In this document: in pieces, positions 56,810 through 64,000 of the stretch
How the letters are laid out: the number at the start of each line of letters is the position of its first letter
Numbering within the stretch: position 1 is the stretch's first letter
Origin: Evansella halocellulosilytica
GTDB taxonomy: Bacteria; Bacillota; Bacilli; Bacillales; Salisediminibacteriaceae
NCBI RefSeq assembly: GCF_002335745.1
Contig: NZ_NIST01000001.1
Span: 4,978,090-5,042,089 of the forward strand
Direction of reading: 5' to 3'
DNA: 64,000 bases
Made by a program: the position numbers and the translations under genes
Notes under the pieces: model-generated
Database searches by the model: none
Told to the model about the DNA's origin: nothing
What the model saw: the letters and a program-made list of their open reading frames with translations, nothing else

Positions 56810-59800
56810 TCAGGCAGCCGTTTCGGATTCAGTTTTATAATCTCTGCCTGTTCTAGAAACTTTGTTCCAATCCGTATTAAAGAAATAAGCAATAGTTCCG
56901 TGCATAACCACATACATAAGGACAAACCGGTAGAAAAAGATATCAACTAAAATCGTCGTAAATAAGGTGAAGATGTCTTTCTTTCGAAACTTAAACCCAT
57001 GCGCTCTGCACATAACAAGAGCTGCTATGTCATACACTACTCCAAATAAAAATAAGTAGGTCATGTAGAATAAAACATAGTTCAAATAGGATTCAGGCGG
57101 GTAAAGGATTCCATTTACTACAAAAAAAGCTGTCATAATAAAAGCAGTCACGATTCCTATTAGAAAAGATTCAAAAATATAAAAAAATGAGACAGCTTTC
57201 TTAAACAGTGTTCTTGAAAAGAACGTATTAAAATGGGCAATACAATCGATATAAGCTTTTTGCCATCGGACACGCTGTTTAAAAAAATCCTTAACGGTTT
57301 CAGGCATTTCTGTATAAGAAATCGCGTCTTTTATATGGACAATTTTCTTGTTTGCATGTCTGGAGATGTATTTATGCATACTCAAGGTGATGTCTATATC
57401 CTCTCCTACTGTGGATCGATACCCGCCAACATCAATAAGGGCTTGTTTCCTGAAAATCCCAAATGCACCCGATATGACCGCTAAAGCATGAAAGCGTGCA
57501 AGTGATACTTTTGTAATATAGAATGCCTTTAGAAAATCAAGCATTTGCAGCCTTACAAGCAAGTTTGTATATCGCAATGACAAACGGCTTAACGTTTTGG
57601 ACGTTTTTGTTTGCAATATATGGACCATTCCACCGGCAGCCACAACATCTTCATCTTCAAATGTTTCATTCACTTTTGGCAAGGCCTGATCCGTCAGAAT
57701 CGTATCGGCATCTAATGTAATAACCAAATCTTCGTTTGCATACTCAATTCCCGCATTTAACGCATCGGCTTTTCCCCCGTTCCATTTATCTATTACGTAA
57801 ATACGAGGATAAAGCTGAGACTGATAAACGTTTTTCACTTTTTTATGGATCAATTTTTTGTGCGGAGATCTATTGCTACGTTCCAACTGTAAAAACTCAT
57901 CTAGATAAGCCAATGTGTTATCCTTTGAACCATCATTAATATAAACAACCTCAAAATTTTTATAGGATAATGCTTCAATGCTTTTTAAAGACGTTTCAAT
58001 AATCCCTTGTTCATTGTAACAAGGGATTAGAATACTCATGCCCTTTTCCTTTCCTAGGATGCGTTGACTCCTTTCCCTTTCGGTACGGAAAAAAGGTAAA
58101 CAATGAAGTAAATGCAGCAAAGGAAATGCAACGCTCAAAACAAACAACGCAACGAACACATAATGTACATAATCCATCCATGTCCCTTTATCTTTAGCAT
58201 CCCATAGCCCGGCTCGTCTTGAATCGGCAATGCCATTAATCGCCCCGTCTTCTTTGTTGAAATCCAGAGCTTGGATTCCTCCGAAAAAGACAGATAAATT
58301 TCTTGTTTCAGGCTTGTACCCTCGATCTGTAAGCTCCTTTATTACACTTTCATTAAAATCTTCTTCCACATACAAGTACTCCCCTTCACCATGGAACCGC
58401 TTCTCATCTACAGCGCCTTCAAGAGAGTCATCAAAATAGAGATGTCTGGCTAACACTTGGGCCATCATAGCTGGAACGCGGTCCCCTCCCGGGCTACCGA
58501 TTCCTAAAACTCTTTCATCATCGATGTAAATCGAAGGCGCAGTTAAGCTTCTTGCACGCTTTCCAGGTTCATATGCGTTTGGTGAATGATTAAATTCGCT
58601 AAAATATTCAATTGAATTGTTCATGAAAAAACCAGCAGTATATTCACCTGATCCGAAAAAGTTGCTTAGTGTATTCGTTGCAGATACGACCATGCCATCG
58701 GGATCAACTATGACAAAATGTGTCGTGTCTGTTTTTTCGTCATCTCCAGGTTCCTCATTCCCCTCTATTTCTGGAGAAGGTTGTGTAGTAGAAATCTCGT
58801 CCATCAAACTTTCGATATGATCATCACTGGTGAGTTCCTCTGTATCGGCATCTGTAAAGGATGGGTCACCGACTTCAGTTATCCGATCATTTTTTGTGAC
58901 TTTTGAAATCTCTGACATTAAGTGGACGAATTCAGCCTCGTTTTCTTTTGTTTCCTCTACATTCATTTTTTCAGCTAGGAGTAATGACTGAACGAGAGAA
59001 ACCCCCGCATGAGGAGGACTCGCAGAATAAAGGGTCCCGTCTTGCAGTTCTCCTGTGACAGGTTCCGTGATCTCCACTTCATAATTATCAAGCTCTGCTG
59101 CGTCTAAGTATGGAACAGTCTCAGTTAAAATCTTGCTGAATTCATCACGATAAAAAACGTGTGCACCGTATTCTTTAATTTTTGTCAGAGTATCTGCCAA
59201 TTCTTTCTGTTTCAATTTTTTTCCTGGCTGAATCGCTTCTCCGCCAGGGAAAAGGTGGGGAAGTTCTTCGACAGGCAAACGTTCTGAAGCAGCTTCGAGA
59301 CGCTCCCAAAGTAGATAATCGACTTTAAAACCGTCTTCAGCAAGGGCAATCGCAGGTGAAACAAGGTTCTCGAATGGTGTTAATCCATAATCATTATGTA
59401 CCTTGTTCAACCCTACAACGAATCCTGGGACACCGGTTACTTTGTTTCCCCACTCTTCATCAGACGGGGCTGCTGCCCGGTAATCATAGACTTCAGGATC
59501 CTCTTGATTTGGCGGCAAAACAAGCATTTTCCCACCGCCGCCAATCCCGGATCCAAATGGCTCTACCACTCCTAGGGCATAAGAAACAGCAATGGCAGCA
59601 TCAACGGCATTGCCGCCATTTTCAAGCACTTCCATACCGACTTCTACTGCGTCCGGATGGGCAGCACTGACACCATAATTGTCATAATCCTCATCAGATT
59701 CATCAAAGCCATGTTCTGCCCCTGATACGAAATGCAGATCGGTAATACCTAGCAATAAACTATTAAAAATTGAATAGAACGCGAGAATTTTTTTTACCAT
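56810..59800 (-). CDS. Fusion protein: gamma-glutamyltransferase (CapD-like) + processive GT2 glycosyltransferase
   Basis: One 996-residue chain. Residues 1-25 form a signal anchor. Residues ~40-530 are a gamma-glutamyltransferase domain: nucleophile Thr359 in DTTHFVIVD, glutamate-binding Arg108 in YDYRAAAP, oxyanion loop GSPGGDR at 435-441. A helix at ~543-571 crosses the membrane. Residues ~585-860 are a GT2 domain with ILIPCYNEQG, DADT (697-700), GED (799-801) and QRVRW (842-846), the set found in processive synthases such as PgaC/IcaA. Three or four membrane helices end the chain. The GGT part would face out and the GT part in. Start ATG 59800 follows AGGGAGGTG; the frame upstream is non-coding. 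Autoprocessing at Thr359 would leave the small subunit tied to the synthase. I know of no standard gene name. Confidence 0.93.
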   Translation of the reverse strand: MVKKILAFYSIFNSLLLGITDLHFVSGAEHGFDESDEDYDNYGVSAAHPDAVEVGMEVLENGGNAVDAAIAVSYALGVVEPFGSGIGGGGKMLVLPPNQEDPEVYDYRAAAPSDEEWGNKVTGVPGFVVGLNKVHNDYGLTPFENLVSPAIALAEDGFKVDYLLWERLEAASERLPVEELPHLFPGGEAIQPGKKLKQKELADTLTKIKEYGAHVFYRDEFSKILTETVPYLDAAELDNYEVEITEPVTGELQDGTLYSASPPHAGVSLVQSLLLAEKMNVEETKENEAEFVHLMSEISKVTKNDRITEVGDPSFTDADTEELTSDDHIESLMDEISTTQPSPEIEGNEEPGDDEKTDTTHFVIVDPDGMVVSATNTLSNFFGSGEYTAGFFMNNSIEYFSEFNHSPNAYEPGKRARSLTAPSIYIDDERVLGIGSPGGDRVPAMMAQVLARHLYFDDSLEGAVDEKRFHGEGEYLYVEEDFNESVIKELTDRGYKPETRNLSVFFGGIQALDFNKEDGAINGIADSRRAGLWDAKDKGTWMDYVHYVFVALFVLSVAFPLLHLLHCLPFFRTERERSQRILGKEKGMSILIPCYNEQGIIETSLKSIEALSYKNFEVVYINDGSKDNTLAYLDEFLQLERSNRSPHKKLIHKKVKNVYQSQLYPRIYVIDKWNGGKADALNAGIEYANEDLVITLDADTILTDQALPKVNETFEDEDVVAAGGMVHILQTKTSKTLSRLSLRYTNLLVRLQMLDFLKAFYITKVSLARFHALAVISGAFGIFRKQALIDVGGYRSTVGEDIDITLSMHKYISRHANKKIVHIKDAISYTEMPETVKDFFKQRVRWQKAYIDCIAHFNTFFSRTLFKKAVSFFYIFESFLIGIVTAFIMTAFFVVNGILYPPESYLNYVLFYMTYLFLFGVVYDIAALVMCRAHGFKFRKKDIFTLFTTILVDIFFYRFVLMYVVMHGTIAYFFNTDWNKVSRTGRDYKTESETAA

Positions 59801-59914
59801 GGAACCGTTCACCTCCCTATGAAAAATGTATAAAACCTTCCCCTTTTTATAGTTAAAAGTGGCGTTAATGAACGCCACTTTCTTTGATAGTTAATAAGTT
59901 TGCAGGGTCAATGA

Positions 59915-60079
59915 TTATACTAAGGCGATTAAAAATAGTGCTGCAGAAACAACCAATCCAACTACTGCATCAGTGTTTGTTCTTTTCTTATGTTTTTTGA
60001 TTGTTCGCAGCATCCATTGACTAAAAGTCAGTTTAGATTGGTTTTCTTGGCTTTTTTGACTATTTAACGTAGTTTCCAT
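59915..60079 (-). CDS. CapE/PgsE-like small membrane protein
   Basis: A 54-codon gene not listed among longer frames: ATG 60079 after AAGGAGGAA, stop TAA 59915. The protein has a basic, hydrophilic N-terminal half (FSQWMLRTIKKHKKRTNT) and one C-terminal helix (DAVVGLVVSAALFLIALV). Size, topology and place after capC match CapE/PgsE, the small fourth subunit of the polyglutamate synthase. Sequence identity to known CapE cannot be judged by eye. Confidence 0.78.
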   Translation of the reverse strand: METTLNSQKSQENQSKLTFSQWMLRTIKKHKKRTNTDAVVGLVVSAALFLIALV

Positions 60080-60091
60080 TTATATTCCTCC

Positions 60092-60556
60092 TTAAAAGAG
60101 ATTAGCTAAAACAACGACACCATATGTAGCGCAACTTAGGAGTAATGTACTTAAAGTTGTTGGTATAACCCCTTGCTTTTGAATCGTATTTGCAATTAAC
60201 CCAGGTACGATAACTCCTATGGCCATTAGTCCACTAACGATATGAGGGGATGAATAAACAGGGAAGACGTAGTCAACCCCGATGGATAAAATAATAGCTA
60301 CTGTTAACATCGCAGTGAATTTTCTTCTTCCATAAAGGATCGTGAACTTTCCAACGAACTTCATGACAATAAAATAAGTCAAAAAACTAACCATAAAAAC
60401 GACGGCAATACTTACTGGAAAGGTGAATAACATTGCAATATACCCTGGTACTACCAATCCAGCTGGAAGGACTCCTGTTTTTTCAGTATAAAATAAGCTC
60501 AGAATAGCACCTGCAATTAGAGCTAAATAGACATCTCCAGCATCAAATACAAACAT
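60092..60556 (-). CDS. capC: Poly-gamma-glutamate synthase subunit CapC/PgsC
   Basis: A 154-residue membrane protein with five helices, similar in length to CapC/PgsC (149). Family segments: LSLFYTEKTGVLPAGLVVPGY near residue 20 and FTILYGRRKFTAMLTVAII near 71, and GVIVPGLIANTIQKQGV near 118. It forms the membrane part of the synthase that makes and moves poly-gamma-glutamate. AGGAGG precedes the ATG; 14 nt separate it from capB. Confidence 0.93.
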   Translation of the reverse strand: MFVFDAGDVYLALIAGAILSLFYTEKTGVLPAGLVVPGYIAMLFTFPVSIAVVFMVSFLTYFIVMKFVGKFTILYGRRKFTAMLTVAIILSIGVDYVFPVYSSPHIVSGLMAIGVIVPGLIANTIQKQGVIPTTLSTLLLSCATYGVVVLANLF

Positions 60557-60570
60557 GCGAAACCTCCTTT

Positions 60571-61761
60571 CTAGGCTGATTGTTTTATTATGTTTTTCTC
60601 AAGTCTTTCAACCAGTTCTTCCGCTCCACCATGAATATTTCCGATTCCATAAAGGGTTTTACCAGAGAGAAATGGTTGAAGTACTCGTATAATTTCTTCG
60701 GTATCATCCCCTTCCAGATCCAAAATGTTTTTCACCGGAAGTGCTCCATTTTTGTACGCATCTACTACTGGCTTTGTCCCTTGTCCCATTACAATCAAGG
60801 TTTCTGCAGGAATATATGGCAGAACTTGATTAACAAATTGCTCGGTACGATCAACACGATCCGAGCGGGCATTCATGATCACAACTGGATCATCAGTAGG
60901 GTAACTCAGCTGTTTGACACGCTCCCATATATTCAGTGTGGATGTTGGGTCATTGGCAGAAAAACCATTCACTAAAAAGCTAGGGTCCTTTTCATCACCA
61001 ATTGGCAGTATTTCCATTGCCCCCGGGTCCGGCCAAGCTTTTAGCATGCCATTAAATGCTGTTTGGTGGTCAATGTTGAGAACATCAGCTACAGCAAGAG
61101 CTAAAGCTGCGTTTTCCGGGAAAACCATGTATTCAAATCGTTTAAGAAAGTCTTCTGAGATGAGAGATGTGTCACATACGTGCAGCTTTGTGTTCCTCTC
61201 ATCAGCTATCTCCTGAAAGTAAGGGACATAGGGACTTTCATTCACAACCAAATCACCATTATAGGGAATGGCTTCACTAAATGAGGAGGCTACTTCCTGT
61301 AAGGTTGGACCTAAAACATCCATGTGATCTTCTAGTACATTTACAATAAGTCCGATATTGGCTTGTAACAATTTTTCTTGAAAAACGATCTGGTAGTCCG
61401 GTTTAACGGCCATACACTCACTTACTAGAGCATCAGCTTCTAATTGAACAGCCTTTTGTAAAACTTTTTTTTGTTCACCTATATTAGGACCCTCTAGTCT
61501 TCTTTTAATCGGCTCTTCCTCGTCCTGAAACCAGTAAAGCATTCTTGCATCAGTTCCAGTCGTTTTCCCAACTGTCTTATAACCTGCCTCTTGCAAAACA
61601 CCTGTAATTAATCTGGTAACTGTTGATTTACCTCTAATTCCATTTACATTGACTCGTACAGGAATACTTTCAATGTTGTTGTCATGTGCCTTTTTTTCCT
61701 TAACTCCAAGGAAAAAGGCTACTACCGCAAATAAAAGAATAAGTATAAATTGTACTAACAT
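60571..61761 (-). CDS. capB: Poly-gamma-glutamate synthase catalytic subunit CapB/PgsB
   Basis: A 396-residue Mur-ligase-like amide ligase with an N-terminal anchor (FILILLFAVVAFFLGV), Walker A GIRGKST (41-47) and NVLEDHMDVLGPT near residue 135. It activates glutamate with ATP and joins units by gamma-carboxyl links. Length equals B. subtilis PgsB (393). First gene of capB-capC-capE-(GGT-GT2) on the minus strand; GGAGGTG precedes its ATG. The fourth usual subunit, CapA/PgsA, is not in the window. Confidence 0.94.
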   Translation of the reverse strand: MLVQFILILLFAVVAFFLGVKEKKAHDNNIESIPVRVNVNGIRGKSTVTRLITGVLQEAGYKTVGKTTGTDARMLYWFQDEEEPIKRRLEGPNIGEQKKVLQKAVQLEADALVSECMAVKPDYQIVFQEKLLQANIGLIVNVLEDHMDVLGPTLQEVASSFSEAIPYNGDLVVNESPYVPYFQEIADERNTKLHVCDTSLISEDFLKRFEYMVFPENAALALAVADVLNIDHQTAFNGMLKAWPDPGAMEILPIGDEKDPSFLVNGFSANDPTSTLNIWERVKQLSYPTDDPVVIMNARSDRVDRTEQFVNQVLPYIPAETLIVMGQGTKPVVDAYKNGALPVKNILDLEGDDTEEIIRVLQPFLSGKTLYGIGNIHGGAEELVERLEKNIIKQSA

Positions 61762-62445
61762 ATTTTCACCTCCATTATTTGATTAATAATTTGTCTCCAT
61801 TTCAATGCAAAAAGCACAAAATCATGGAATTACTATACATGAGAAAATAATAACCACAAATTACGAAATCGCGAATTATTATGTAAATAAATGAATTTTA
61901 ATGCATGCATTCTCATTTCTTACAAATATGATTTAATTTGAATTCAATCTGGATTTAGATCACAAATCGTTTTTTGCAAGAAGTTATTATATTTCGTAAT
62001 AATGACGTTTCTCAACTATTCAGAGCATAGTAATCCTTAGCATTTTGTTCTTTTGGTTAAATGTATTTAAGTTGAAATATCTTGACAATCGCTTATTCCA
62101 AAGGTTTCACCTCCCACCAATAACTTACATTACAAATAATCGACAAAGTTTACTCACCTTTGGGGGTTATAAATAATACATTGTATTTCACTACTGTTTC
62201 AATCGAAAAACTTGTAAACTGAATGTTAATATACTGAAAATTACTAAAAAACATGGGGCCTTTTCACTCAATTAACTGAGAGGAGAATTAATCTTATAGT
62301 CTTTTTTTGTTGGATTAAATTTGTAGTAAATACTAAAACAGGAAGCTTCGAGGACTTTCGTATTCGGACCAACTTTAAACTTTGTAAAACTATGAAAAAG
62401 ATGTTGAAAAAGCGTATCCCATTTCGTAAATGTCTAAATCAGAAT
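61762..62445. other. Intergenic region upstream of the polyglutamate operon
   Basis: About 680 bp, AT-rich, without a gene. It should contain the capB promoter: a candidate is TTGTGG (61854-61859, minus) with TATAGT (61832-61837) at 16-nt spacing, about 70 nt before the ATG. No known regulator site (DegU or ComP/ComA type) can be recognised by eye. Confidence 0.45.
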
Positions 62446-63005
62446 AACAAGGCTCGCTCAGTTATCGCCGACACTCTTTACGTGTGCAGAGCTGCTTGGA
62501 CGCAGGTTCATCTCAGATTTTTCTTACATAAGGTAAAGCACGAAATCTGCGACGAGTAACCGCAGGAGCATTGTTTTTCTGCGACGAGTAACCGCAGGAG
62601 CATTGTTTTTCTGCGACGAGTAACCGCAGGAGCAACGAGCGATTCTTCGCTGATTTCTCTACGAGCTGCTTCGACGCATTCTCTTCTTCGATTAATCTTG
62701 CAGAGGAAGAAGCACGCAGTCTGCGACGAGTAATCGCAGGAGCATTGTTTTTCTGCGACGAGTAATCGCAGGAGCAACGAGCGATTCTTCGCTGATTTCT
62801 CTACGAGCTGCTTCGACGCATTCTCTTCTTCGATTAATCTTGCAGAGGAAGAAGCACGCAGTCTGCGACGAGTAATCGCAGGAGCAACGAGCGATTCTTC
62901 TCTGAGTTATGTTACGAGCTGCTTCAAAGCATACTCTTCTTCAATTATACTTCCAGAGGTAGTAGCACGGTGCTGCCACTTTCTCTACTAGCAACGCTTC
63001 GACGC
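62446..63005 (+). repeat. Array of CTGCG/CGCAG hairpin repeats (family B)
   Basis: Six copies of the CTGCGACGAGTAAYCGCAG hairpin (first three spaced 33 bp apart near 62548-62630, then near 62721, 62754, 62861). A longer unit repeats at least twice (AACGAGCGATTCTTCGCTGA, then GCTGCTTCGACGCATTCTCT, then TCGATTAATCTTGCAGAGGA). The start resembles the family A entry (CTCAGTTATCGCCGACACTC). Minus-strand open frames here are artefacts. Confidence 0.85.
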
Positions 63006-63120
63006 AAATCTGTTGAAGATACCCGATGTTGTTTAAGCACGATTTTTAGCGTTTTAGAATGATTTATATGAGAGAAGTTTCGGTGAGGTTAAACAGGATT
63101 TATTTAGAATTATTTTAGTT

Positions 63121-63217
63121 AGCGGATAAGATCGGTTTTTTACAGGATAAAAGCTGATTTTTCGCAAATAAAACGAAAAATTTCACGAATAAACTCAATT
63201 TTTTCAGGAATAAACGA
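63121..63217 (+). repeat. 21-bp phased degenerate repeat
   Basis: Five ATAA(A/G) boxes lie exactly 21 bp apart (63126, 63147, 63168, 63189, 63210), each preceded by a variable C-R-R-R-A segment (GCGG, CAGG, GCAA, ACGA, AGGA) and mostly followed by a T run. A spacing of two helical turns puts all boxes on one face of the DNA. Confidence 0.75.
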
Positions 63218-63307
63218 GGAGTTCTTCAAAAAACATCCTAAAAACCTGAAAAAACGAGGCACATCACAGCTTTATTCATAGGGGAACCGCTGAGGAGCTA
63301 GAAATAG

Positions 63308-63336
63308 AAGAAGACGAACTCAAAAAGTTCGCCTTC
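63308..63336. terminator. Hairpin before the sufB terminator
   Basis: AGAAGACGAACT pairs with AGTTCGCCTTCT around CAAAA. Lacks a T run; it may back up the terminator to its right. Confidence 0.45.
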
Positions 63337-63354
63337 TACACCACTCGAAGAAAC

Positions 63355-63398
63355 TAAAAAAGCCCTTGGCATAATCGTTGTTATACCAAGGGTTTTTG
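63355..63398 (-). terminator. Terminator of the suf operon end
   Basis: On the minus strand ACCCTTGGTATAA pairs with ATTATGCCAAGGGCT followed by TTTTTTAG, directly after the sufB stop. As sufB is the last suf gene in B. subtilis, this would close the operon. Confidence 0.9.
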
Positions 63399-63402
63399 AA
63401 CT

Positions 63403-64000
63403 TTATCCGATTGAACCTTCCATCTCGAACTTGATTAGTCGGTTCATCTCTACCGCATATTCCATTGGTAGTTCTTTCGTAAATGGTTCAATAAAGCCCA
63501 TCACGATCATTTCTGTCGCTTCTTGTTCAGAAACACCACGGCTCATAAGGTAGAATAATTGTTCTTCTGACACTTTAGAAACCGTCGCTTCATGCTCAAG
63601 GGTAATGTCGTTATTGAAAATCTCGTTGTAAGGAATTGTATCTGACGTTGACTCGTTATCCATAATTAACGTGTCACATTCAATTTTCGATTTTGAACCT
63701 TGAGATTTACGTCCGAAGTGACAAATTCCACGATACGTTACTTTACCGCCTTGTTTAGAAATAGACTTAGAAACGATTGTTGACGAGCAATCTGGTGCTA
63801 AGTGGTGTGCCTTTGCTCCTGCATCCTGGTGCTGTCCTTTACCAGCGATTGCAATTGATAAAACATTACCGCGAGCACCACGCCCTTTCATAATGATTGC
63901 AGGATATTTCATCGTCAGCTTAGAGCCGATGTTTCCGTCAACCCATTCCATCGTCGCATTTTCTTCAGCGACAGCACGCTTCGTAACGAGGTTAAATACG
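63403..64000 (-). CDS. sufB: Fe-S cluster assembly scaffold SufB, C-terminal part (runs off the right edge)
   Basis: The frame is open to the window edge and gives about the last 198 residues of Suf[21 protein letters not shown] at the edge, then [40 protein letters not shown] with the conserved Cys, the [20 protein letters not shown] motif, and a C-terminus EGSIG. SufB is the cluster-building core of the SufBCD complex. The apparent ATG at 63951 is internal. In B. subtilis the suf operon follows yunF at some distance, in the same order as here. Confidence 0.95.
   Translation of the reverse strand, partial: VFNLVTKRAVAEENATMEWVDGNIGSKLTMKYPAIIMKGRGARGNVLSIAIAGKGQHQDAGAKAHHLAPDCSSTIVSKSISKQGGKVTYRGICHFGRKSQGSKSKIECDTLIMDNESTSDTIPYNEIFNNDITLEHEATVSKVSEEQLFYLMSRGVSEQEATEMIVMGFIEPFTKELPMEYAVEMNRLIKFEMEGSIG

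Overview
The window reads as a low-GC Bacillaceae chromosome, probably an alkaliphilic or haloalkaliphilic Bacillus relative. The grounds are gene order and gene content: a long stretch matches the Bacillus subtilis yui-yum-yut-yun-suf order, there are many sodium- or ion-coupled transporters (two NhaC-type carriers, a TRAP system, an NSS symporter), sporulation genes (yutH, yutC-type lipoprotein, lytH), and a polyglutamate locus of a kind found in alkaliphile cell walls. The species cannot be fixed from this window alone.

Layout. Positions 1-3700 hold the 3' part of an rRNA operon on the minus strand (23S 5' half, a tRNA-less spacer, complete 16S, and two good promoters). A decayed IS1182-type element follows (3.7-4.8 kb), then bioY with a BirA operator, a secreted hypothetical protein, a YuiF-type antiporter and a TRAP transporter operon (dctQ-dctM-dctP). 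From 11.7 to 25.1 kb comes conserved core: yuiD, an inserted dead IS4-family element with a clear 9-bp target duplication, yuiC, yuiB, yuiA, yumB, yumC, yutM, mqnE (futalosine menaquinone pathway), dapF, yuzB, yutJ, yuzD and yutI. Positions 25.1-28.5 kb are an IS1182-type element broken by a nested IS3-family element. The core resumes with a hydroxyacid dehydrogenase, yutH, yutG, yutF, yutE, glpX, a DUF3055 gene, yutD, yutC, lipA and lytH. Then come an NSS symporter, a lysine-riboswitch-controlled NhaC-type carrier, thyA-dfrA, yunC, yunD, yunE and yunF.

Positions 49.5-55.6 kb form an accessory cassette bounded by a 45-bp exact direct repeat: an XRE regulator, a peptide deformylase paralogue, a macrolide phosphotransferase, an ABC-2 exporter pair and a TetR regulator with matching operator palindromes. 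Positions 55.7-61.8 kb form a poly-gamma-glutamate locus: capB/pgsB, capC/pgsC, a 54-codon capE-like gene, then one 996-codon protein that fuses an extracellular gamma-glutamyltransferase (CapD-like) to a membrane processive GT2 glycosyltransferase, followed by an LCP-family wall-polymer ligase. This fusion is the most interesting thing in the window, because it suggests physical coupling of polyglutamate transfer and glycan synthesis, as might be needed for a teichuronopeptide-like wall polymer. The window ends inside sufB.

The intergenic regions are rich in repeats: long GC-rich structured repeats that all lie in the same orientation, short CTGCG/CGCAG hairpin repeats linked to IS1182 ends, GTGCCAGGCAC palindromes that double as terminators, a 134-bp MITE-like element, and a 21-bp phased repeat beside sufB. 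Metabolically the core genes share a theme of Fe-S cluster supply (yutM, yutI, sufB, lipA, mqnE), quinone-linked NADH oxidation (yumB, yutJ) and sodium-coupled transport.
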